NCBI GenBank assembly: GCA_012514975.1
Contig: JAAYZF010000477.1
Location: forward strand, 1 to 36,199
Source: a bacterium
GTDB lineage: Bacteria; Auribacterota; UBA3054; JAAYZF01
Direction: 5' to 3'
Length of the DNA stretch: 36,199 nt
Numbering within the stretch: position 1 is the stretch's first letter; the number at the start of each line of letters is the position of its first letter. Positions 30,792 to 36,199 of this stretch are shown piece after piece. The notes beneath the pieces are model-generated. The model saw only the letters and a program-made list of their open reading frames with translations, was not told the origin of the DNA and searched no databases. The position numbers and the translations under genes are program-made.

Positions 30792-30812
30792 TACTGAACA
30801 CTGAGTACTGAA
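30792..30812. repeat. TACTGAA heptamer array
   Basis: TACTGAA, CACTGAG, TACTGAA (consensus YACTGAR), followed by a fading copy TACCAAC. Confidence 0.75.
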
Positions 30813-30830
30813 TACCAACCACCCGCCGTC

Positions 30831-30854
30831 CTCCGTGCCTCTGTGGCTCTGTGG
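30831..30854. repeat. CTCTGTGG octamer array
   Basis: CTCCGTGC, CTCTGTGG, CTCTGTGG (consensus CTCYGTGS), then TGAGCC. It lies 28 bases before the end of the YyaL-like gene. Confidence 0.75.
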
Positions 30855-30881
30855 TGAGCCGGTCGTGGCAGTATCCGCTCT

Positions 30882-33029
30882 CTATTCGCTCATCTTCTCC
30901 AGTTTCTTCTCCAGCTCCTCGACGGTGTTCACCGGCATCTCGCACGTGAAGTTTCTGCAGACATAGGCCGTCGCCATGCCGTCAAGGGGCTCGTACGCCG
31001 CGACGTCCGGCATAAGCGTGTCGTGCGCCGTATCGCCGGGCGTTCGCACGATCAGCAGCGCATGCGGCAGGAAGCGCGACTGAACGGCGCGGATCATTGC
31101 GCGCATCGTCTCGTCCGCGGGATTGCCCGCGAGCACGATTTCCGCCGTGGGCCCGAGCTGGAAATCGAGCGTGATCAGCATCTGGGCATAGGCGGTTGGC
31201 ATACCGGCCACCGCGGCGCCGTTGGCCGCAATGAGCCGCGCGGCCTTGTCCTCCCAGTCCCGCCGGCCGGTCATGCGGCCAAGCTGGAGGAGGTCGAGTG
31301 CGGCGACGGAATTGCCCGAGGGGATGGCGCCGTCCTGGAATTCCTTTGTCCGCGCGATGAGCTTCTCTGCGTCGCTGCCGGCATGAAAGAACGCGCCGGC
31401 AGCGTCGTCCCAGAACAGCGCGATCATCTGTTCCGCAAGGCTGCATGCCGCTGCCAGGTGCTCAGTCCTGCCCGTGGCCTGGTACAGTTCAATCAGCCCG
31501 CGGATGAAGAACGCATAGTCATCGATGAAGCCCGGGATGGCCGCCTGGCCATTGCGATACCGGTGAAGAAGCCGCCCGTCCCGTGCGCGCAATGAACGCA
31601 GGATGAACGATGCGGCGCGCTCGGCGGCCGCTGCATACTCGGGCATCTGCAGCGCCTGGGCGCCCGTGGCAAGCGCGGCAATCATCAGCCCGTTCCAGTC
31701 AGTCAGTATCTTGTCGTCCTTGGGCGGCCGGGGCCGTTTCGCGCGCGCAGCGTGCAACTTCTCCCTGCATCGCGTCAGCAATGCCGTCGTCCCCGCGATG
31801 CCGGAAGAATCGCTCCGCGACCCTTCCAGGTGCAGGATGACACGGCCCTCGAAGTTTCCCTCCGGCGTTGCGCCGTAGAGTGCGCAGAACGCTGCTGCAT
31901 CAGCGCCCAGAACGTTGGTCAGCTCATCATACGGCCATGTGTAGAATGCGCCTTCCCCGCCTTCGCTGTCAGCATCCTCGGAGGAGTAGAACGCCCCGTC
32001 AGGCGAGGTCATGTCCCGCAGAACATACGTGAAGACCTGCCGAGCGACCGCCGCATAGTCCTGCGTGCGGGTCATTTTGAACGCCTCGCAGTACGCCGTG
32101 GCGAGCAGGGCCTGGTCGTAGAGCATCTTCTCGAAATGCGGCACGAGCCACTCCGCGTCCACGGAATAGCGGTGAAAGCCGGATCCGACGTGGTCCCATA
32201 TGCCGCCGGAAGCCATTGCGGCGAGCGTGCGTTCGGCCATGGCGAGGGCATTCGTGTCATGGAACCGCGCAGCAAGGCGCAGCAGCAGCGACAGGTTGTG
32301 CGCGCCGGGGAATTTCGGCGCGTCGCCGAACCCGCCATGCACGCCGTCGAACAGGGATGCATACTGCCGCCCCGCCGCGCGCAGCACTTCCTCCGCCACG
32401 ACGCCCTGCCGCGGCTCGTTCGAGGAGAGCAGGCCCGCCATCTCGCTCCCCGCGGCCAGCACACGCGCCCGGTCCTCCTTCCACAACCGGGCGATCCGCG
32501 GGAGCAGGTTCAGCATGCCCGGCCGTCCGTATCTGTCGTCCCTCGGGAGGTACGTCGCGGCGAAGAACGGCTTCTGGTCAGGGGTCATCACAATGGTGAG
32601 CGGCCAGCCGCCGCTGCCCGTCAACGCCACGCACACCGTCATGTACACACTGTCTATGTCCGGCCGCTCCTCGCGGTCCACCTTGATGGCGATGTAGTCG
32701 CGGTTGAGCAGCGCGGCAACGCCGGCATCCTCGAACGATTCGCGTTCCATCACGTGGCACCAGTGGCAGGCCGCGTAGCCGATCGAGAGGAAGACGGGCT
32801 TGTCCTGCGCGCGCGCCGCGTCGAACGCTTCGTCGCACCAGGGATACCAGTTGACCGGGTTGGCGGCATGCTGAAGAAGATAGGGGCTTGCCTCGCGCGC
32901 AAGGCGGTTGGACGATGCAGCCGTGTTCATCGCACGCTCCGGTGCGTCGGGTGAGCAGGCAGCGAGGGCGGCACAGGCGAAGAGCGCCGCGGTGCGCCTT
33001 GAAGGGTATCTGGGAAGGGCCGGGCACAT
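30882..33029 (-). CDS. YyaL/DUF255 thioredoxin-domain protein, possibly a lipoprotein
   Basis: 715 aa. An N-terminal thioredoxin-like domain ([24 protein letters not shown]-type start, CHWC at 88-91) is followed by a large alpha/alpha-barrel region with [59 protein letters not shown] and a C-terminal CRNFTC. This is the family of YyaL and mammalian SPATA20; the biochemical role is unsettled. From ATG 33029 the protein has a lipoprotein-type signal with AAC at the lipobox (C25). From ATG 32930, which has GGAG six bases upstream, it would be the usual cytosolic form. Both are possible; I list the longer. It diverges from proS. Confidence 0.88.
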   Translation of the reverse strand: MCPALPRYPSRRTAALFACAALAACSPDAPERAMNTAASSNRLAREASPYLLQHAANPVNWYPWCDEAFDAARAQDKPVFLSIGYAACHWCHVMERESFEDAGVAALLNRDYIAIKVDREERPDIDSVYMTVCVALTGSGGWPLTIVMTPDQKPFFAATYLPRDDRYGRPGMLNLLPRIARLWKEDRARVLAAGSEMAGLLSSNEPRQGVVAEEVLRAAGRQYASLFDGVHGGFGDAPKFPGAHNLSLLLRLAARFHDTNALAMAERTLAAMASGGIWDHVGSGFHRYSVDAEWLVPHFEKMLYDQALLATAYCEAFKMTRTQDYAAVARQVFTYVLRDMTSPDGAFYSSEDADSEGGEGAFYTWPYDELTNVLGADAAAFCALYGATPEGNFEGRVILHLEGSRSDSSGIAGTTALLTRCREKLHAARAKRPRPPKDDKILTDWNGLMIAALATGAQALQMPEYAAAAERAASFILRSLRARDGRLLHRYRNGQAAIPGFIDDYAFFIRGLIELYQATGRTEHLAAACSLAEQMIALFWDDAAGAFFHAGSDAEKLIARTKEFQDGAIPSGNSVAALDLLQLGRMTGRRDWEDKAARLIAANGAAVAGMPTAYAQMLITLDFQLGPTAEIVLAGNPADETMRAMIRAVQSRFLPHALLIVRTPGDTAHDTLMPDVAAYEPLDGMATAYVCRNFTCEMPVNTVEELEKKLEKMSE

Positions 33030-33106
33030 TCGAGCACTATGATACCATTAACGATGCCGAAGCGTGGCATGGCGTGCGTCCGGCGGCGCGGGAAAGGCGG
33101 GGGGGT

Positions 33107-33134
33107 TGACAAACGGCGGATAATATGGTAAAGT
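33107..33134 (+). promoter_or_regulatory. Upstream (P1) promoter of proS or of a leader RNA
   Basis: TTGACA (33107-33112), 16 bases, TAAAGT (33129-33134). A transcript from here would carry about 280 bases before the proS start. Confidence 0.55.
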
Positions 33135-33139
33135 GGTAC

Positions 33140-33310
33140 TGAAATAGGAGATTAGCGGGTGCGGCACGGGCACAGGGCCCGCACGCCCCGTTAACATAGG
33201 CGGCGCTCCAACGCCTCCCCGCGCGACGCCGCCGCAGACGGGCCTCAGGGGGCCCTGCACTGCAAGCGTGCGCCGTGGGCAAAGTGTTCACGGCGCGCGT
33301 TGCATCTCCG
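33140..33310 (+). other. GC-rich structured stretch upstream of proS
   Basis: A gene-free region between two promoters with several strong hairpins. The best pairs GCAAGCGTGCGCCGTG (33262-33277) with CACGGCGCGCGTTGC (33289-33303). Another is GGCGGCG with CGCCGCC about 20 bases apart near 33200-33235. A tiny GTG reading frame of 11 codons with AGGAG 8 bases before it is present near 33160, but it is not proline-rich. It could be a leader or a small RNA; no known class is recognised. Confidence 0.4.
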
Positions 33311-33321
33311 GCGCCTGCTTC

Positions 33322-33351
33322 TGGACAATTCCCCGCACTTTTTCGTATAAT
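33322..33351 (+). promoter_or_regulatory. Proximal (P2) promoter of proS
   Basis: TGGACA (33322-33327), 18 bases, TATAAT (33346-33351). The start would be near 33358, 60 bases before the proS ATG. Confidence 0.78.
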
Positions 33352-33417
33352 TCTCACGTTCGTGCGGCCAGACGGTGCTGCCGCACCTTAATCCGTACTG
33401 CACGCGAGCGAGCACAT

Positions 33418-35139
33418 ATGCGGTGGAGCCGAGCACTTATTCCCACGGTAAAGGAAACGCCGAAGGACGCCGAGGTCGCCAGCCACAGCCTCATGGTCCG
33501 CGCCGGCATGATGCGCAAGGTCGGCGCAGGCATTTTCAACTACCTGCCCCTTGGCTGGAAGGTCGTCCAGAAGGTCGCTCAGATCGTCCGCGAGGAAATG
33601 AACAAGGCGGGCGCGCAGGAAATCCTGATGCCCGTGCTCTCCCCGGCGGAGCTGTGGATGGAGAGCGGCCGGTGGTTCGTCTACGGTAAGGAGCTGATGC
33701 GCCTTAAGGACCGCCACGAGCACGACTACGTCCTCGGCCCCACGCACGAGGAGGTCGTCACCGACCTCGTCCGCCGCGAAGTCCAGTCGTACCGCGAGCT
33801 GCCGTTGTGCCTCTACCAGATCCAGACGAAATTCCGCGACGAGGTGCGCCCGCGGTTCGGCGTCATGCGTGGCCGCGAGTTTTCGATGAAGGACGCGTAT
33901 TCGTTCCACGCCACGCCCGAGGACATGGTGAAGTACTACGGCGTGATGCGCGACACGTACGTCAACATTTTCACGCGGTGCGGTCTTGACACCCGCGTCG
34001 TCATCGGCCACTCGGGCGCGATCGGCGGCAAGATTGCCGAGGAGTTGATGGTGCTTGCCGACACGGGTGAATCCGTCGTTCTGGCCTGCCCGGACGCGTC
34101 GTGCGGCTACACGGCAACAGATGAGACGGCGCACGGCGTCGTCACGCACGCCGAGGCGGACGAACAGCCGCGGCCGCTCGAGAAAATCCACACGCCGGGC
34201 AAGGAAACGATCGAGGACGTCACGGCGTTTCTCAAGAAAACGCCGGCGCAGACGGTCAAGGCCCTGCTCTTCCGCTGCGACGACAAGCTGGCCGTGGTGT
34301 TCGTCCGGGGGGACCGCGATGTGAATCCCGCGAAGCTGCACGCCGTGGTCCAGGGGTTCGAGATCGAGATCGCCGACGCGGCGTTCATCGAGTCGAAGAA
34401 AGCCGCCGGAGTCGTTCCCGGCTATTGCGGCCCGCTCGGGATCAAGCCTGAGCACCTGCTGTTCGACGAGACGGTGAGGCACGTGGTCAACGGTATCGTC
34501 GGCGCGAATGAGCCGGATTACCACCTCGTCAATTTCAACGTAAGCCGGGATGTGCCGGACGCGCAGTTCCATGACCTCGTCCTCCAGGTGAAGGGCGACG
34601 GCTGCCCGAGATGCGGCACGCCGATGGTGACGTTCCGCGGCATCGAGGTCGGCAACATCTTCCAGCTCGGCACGAAATACTCCGAGGCGCTCAAGGCGAA
34701 CTTCCTTGACGAGGGCAATGCCGAAAAGCCCATGTTCATGGGCTGCTACGGCATCGGCGTGACGCGCACCGTGGCCGCCGCGATCGAGCAGCACCACGAT
34801 GCGAACGGCATCATCTGGCCGCGCGCCATCGCGCCGTACGACATCCTTCTCCAGCCGCTCGCGGTGGACAATGCGGACGTCGCACGCGTCACCGGCGAAC
34901 TCGAAGCCGCGCTCGAGAAACGCGGGTATGACCTGCTGGTGGACGACCGCGACGCGAAGCCCGGCTTCAAGTTCAAGGACGCCGACCTGATCGGCATCCC
35001 GCTGCGCGTCACGATCAGTCCCCGCTCGCTCGGCGAGGGCAAGGTCGAGGTGAAACGCCGGTGCGACGAGAAAGCCGTGCTCATCCCCCTCGAAGGCGCC
35101 GTGGAGAAGATCATCGAAACGTACCACACGTGTCCGTAA
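33418..35139 (+). CDS. proS: Prolyl-tRNA synthetase, bacterial type with editing domain
   Basis: 573 aa (E. coli ProS 572). Class II synthetase charging tRNA-Pro. Motif 1 region is KVGAGIFNYLPLGWKVVQKV, motif 2 is TKFRDEVRPRFGVMRGREFSMKDAYSF, motif 3 is FMGCYGIGVTRTVAAAIEQ. Between motifs 2 and 3 sits the INS/YbaK-like editing domain (about residues 225-400, with TPAQTVKALLF-type and KAAGVVPGYCGPLGI blocks), which clears Ala-tRNA-Pro. The C-terminal anticodon-binding domain begins near IAPYDILLQPLAVDN. Start 33418 (MRWSRALIPTVKETP) matches the family N-terminus; the frame is open to 33268 but crosses promoter P2. Ribosome site weak. Confidence 0.97.
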   Translation: MRWSRALIPTVKETPKDAEVASHSLMVRAGMMRKVGAGIFNYLPLGWKVVQKVAQIVREEMNKAGAQEILMPVLSPAELWMESGRWFVYGKELMRLKDRHEHDYVLGPTHEEVVTDLVRREVQSYRELPLCLYQIQTKFRDEVRPRFGVMRGREFSMKDAYSFHATPEDMVKYYGVMRDTYVNIFTRCGLDTRVVIGHSGAIGGKIAEELMVLADTGESVVLACPDASCGYTATDETAHGVVTHAEADEQPRPLEKIHTPGKETIEDVTAFLKKTPAQTVKALLFRCDDKLAVVFVRGDRDVNPAKLHAVVQGFEIEIADAAFIESKKAAGVVPGYCGPLGIKPEHLLFDETVRHVVNGIVGANEPDYHLVNFNVSRDVPDAQFHDLVLQVKGDGCPRCGTPMVTFRGIEVGNIFQLGTKYSEALKANFLDEGNAEKPMFMGCYGIGVTRTVAAAIEQHHDANGIIWPRAIAPYDILLQPLAVDNADVARVTGELEAALEKRGYDLLVDDRDAKPGFKFKDADLIGIPLRVTISPRSLGEGKVEVKRRCDEKAVLIPLEGAVEKIIETYHTCP

Positions 35140-35142
35140 GTC

Positions 35143-35166
35143 TGGAATGATGGAATGCTGGAATGC
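35143..35166. repeat. TGGAATGM octamer array carrying the next start codon
   Basis: TGGAATGA, TGGAATGC, TGGAATGC. Each unit contains GGAATG. The ATG of the third is the start of the next gene (35163), and the GGA of the preceding unit is its best ribosome-site candidate. With period 8, the ATGs fall in three different frames. Confidence 0.8.
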
Positions 35167-35696
35167 GCAAGCTTGAGGTCATAGCATCTGGGTTCGGAGG
35201 CCAGGGCATCATGGTCCTGGGCAGAATCCTTGCCCAGGCCGGCATGCGCGAGGGCATGCACGTCACCTTCCTGCCCAGCTACGGCTCGGAGATGCGGGGC
35301 GGGACGGCGAACGTGCAGGTGATCCTGAGCGACGCGCCGATCAGCTCGCCCCTTATCGTCACCGCGGACGCGCTGATAGCGATGAACGAGCCGAGCGTCG
35401 TCAAGTTCGCCGGGCGCGTGCGGCCGGGCGGCATCATCGTCATCAACGAAAGCCTCGGCGCCGCGCCGGCACATCCACCCGAGAACGCGCGCGTCTGCAT
35501 GGTGCCGTGCACGCAGATGGCAATAGACCTCGGAAACGAACGCGTCTGCAGCATGATCGCCCTCGGCCGTCTTGTGCGCGAGTCGGCCGTTGTGCCGCTC
35601 GACAGCATCGTCGCACAGATGAAGGTGCAGACGGCGAAATACGCTGCAATGCAGGAGTTGAACGAGAGAGCCCTCAGGCTCGGGTACGGCGGCTAG
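35163..35696 (+). CDS. 2-oxoacid:ferredoxin oxidoreductase, gamma subunit
   Basis: 177 aa of the KorC/VorC/PorG gamma family, which with alpha, beta (and delta) subunits oxidises a 2-oxoacid to acyl-CoA with ferredoxin. The N-terminal FGGQGIMVLGRILAQAG and the LPSYGSEMRGGTANVQVILSD block are diagnostic. LDSIVAQMKVQTAKYAAMQELNERAL closes the domain. No alpha or beta subunit is upstream (proS) or directly downstream (sulfatase), so it is orphan here; in many operons gamma is the last gene, so the partners should be elsewhere. Start at 35163 lies in the TGGAATGM array. The sulfatase begins 4 bases after its stop. Confidence 0.92.
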   Translation: MRKLEVIASGFGGQGIMVLGRILAQAGMREGMHVTFLPSYGSEMRGGTANVQVILSDAPISSPLIVTADALIAMNEPSVVKFAGRVRPGGIIVINESLGAAPAHPPENARVCMVPCTQMAIDLGNERVCSMIALGRLVRESAVVPLDSIVAQMKVQTAKYAAMQELNERALRLGYGG

Positions 35697-35700
35697 CCTC

Positions 35701-36199
35701 GTGAAGCGTCCCAACATCCTCTACCTCCATTCGCACGACACCGGCAGGTATGTCCAGCCGTACGGCCATGCCATCTGCACGCCGCACCTGCAGAAGCTGG
35801 CTGAAGAAGGCATGCTGTTCCGCCAGGCCTTCTGTGCAAATCCCACATGCTCGCCCAGCCGCGCGTGCCTGCTCACCGGGCAATATGCCCACAGCAACGG
35901 CATGCTGGGCCTTGCGCATCGCGGTTTTGCCCTCAATGACTACTCGCAGCACATACTGCATACGCTGCGCCGCCACGGCTACATCGCCGCCCTCGCGGGC
36001 GTGCAGCATATCGCCAGCCACACCGACGGGGGCGCATGGCGGAAAATCGGCTATGACCGCCACTTGGGCGATCCGAGTGTCGCGCACACGGCCGCCGCGG
36101 AGTTCATACTGTCGAACCCGGCGCAGCCGTTCTTCCTGTCCGTGGGATTTGTCGAGACACACCGCGAGTTCCCTGATGCCCATCCCGAGGACGACGCGC
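35701..36199 (+). CDS. Sulfatase, SGSH-like (3' end outside window)
   Basis: First 166 residues of a type I sulfatase. GTG start four bases after the gamma-subunit stop. N-terminus KRPNILYLHSHDTGRYVQPYG matches the N-sulfoglucosamine sulfohydrolase-like branch (metal-binding D13). The sulfatase signature is C50-S-P-S-R54 followed by ACLLTG, where C50 would become formylglycine. GYIAALAGVQHI and PFFLSVGFVETHREF follow as expected. No signal peptide is visible, so the enzyme may be cytosolic, or the native start may differ. It needs a formylglycine-generating enzyme encoded elsewhere. Sulfatases of this kind are abundant in PVC bacteria that use sulfated glycans. Confidence 0.9.
   Translation, partial: MKRPNILYLHSHDTGRYVQPYGHAICTPHLQKLAEEGMLFRQAFCANPTCSPSRACLLTGQYAHSNGMLGLAHRGFALNDYSQHILHTLRRHGYIAALAGVQHIASHTDGGAWRKIGYDRHLGDPSVAHTAAAEFILSNPAQPFFLSVGFVETHREFPDAHPEDDA

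Larger units (their letters stand above)
30620..30881. other. Gene-free stretch with hairpin and two micro-arrays
   Basis: About 260 bases between convergent genes, without an ORF I trust. It holds a perfect hairpin GGTCACCG-GGGA-CGGTGACC (30680-30699, GNRA-type tetraloop) in a GC-rich context that looks like a REP-type element, then two short tandem arrays at 30792 and 30831. No T-rich terminator was found. Confidence 0.7.

Noticed and set aside
33155-33193. Leader peptide of proS
   Set aside because: The 11-codon frame has a fair ribosome site but only one proline near its end, not the run of Pro codons expected of an attenuator.
33388-35127. 579-residue minus-strand open frame opposite proS
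   Set aside because: Complement of a clear proS; composition is Asp/Val/Leu/Arg-skewed and no domain is visible.

Overview
This is a high-GC bacterial chromosome segment with about 21 protein genes, one tRNA and no phage, CRISPR or transposase signal. The gene set suggests a Gram-negative bacterium of the PVC/planctomycete-like kind (Kiritimatiellota, Lentisphaerota, Planctomycetota or a neighbouring lineage): a secretin, a short class III-signal pseudopilin, GTP-type PEP carboxykinase, an SGSH-like sulfatase, a four-helix-bundle S23/IVP gene, and an adenylosuccinate lyase that resembles the animal enzyme. The phylum is an inference; no rRNA is present.

Layout. 1-5606 (+): 3' part of a fused secDF, a dTDP-glucose 4,6-dehydratase, a terminator, GTP-PEPCK and a terminator. 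5605-14783 (-): one long operon read from a good sigma-70-like promoter near 14760. In order it holds a TIM-barrel sugar isomerase/epimerase, the transketolase N half, an inserted S23/IVP cassette, the transketolase C half, an iron alcohol dehydrogenase, a LarA-family enzyme, a FucI/AraA-like isomerase and a GNAT-HDAC fusion. It looks like a carbohydrate or sugar-acid catabolic cassette that moves two-carbon units. 14800-22660 (+): HU, an MFS transporter, a secretin behind a structured leader, an unknown bitopic membrane protein, adenylosuccinate lyase, and an overlapping dual-specificity phosphatase. 22716-28113 (-): argB, argD and a 1065-residue secreted protein of unknown function. 28121-30619 (+): tRNA-Val(GAC), a pseudopilin, a small lipoprotein, a DUF72 protein and a TIGR04076 protein. 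30882-33029 (-): a YyaL/DUF255 thioredoxin-domain protein, possibly a lipoprotein. 33100-36199 (+): proS with two promoters and a structured leader, an orphan gamma subunit of a 2-oxoacid:ferredoxin oxidoreductase, and the start of a sulfatase.

The items most worth a second look are: (1) a set of short degenerate tandem arrays (period 6-9 nt, 3-5 units) whose sequences differ from site to site but whose format is the same, sitting in gene gaps and twice supplying the start codon of the next gene; (2) an S23/IVP cassette bounded by inverted repeats made of one of these arrays, lodged between the two halves of a transketolase; (3) a GNAT-HDAC fusion with all key residues of the deacetylase; (4) the LarA/transketolase/Fe-ADH/isomerase operon, which matches no pathway I can name exactly; (5) near-identical TTGCAT-17-TATAAT promoters in front of the secretin and the distant pseudopilin; (6) a tRNA-Val with C at position 33.
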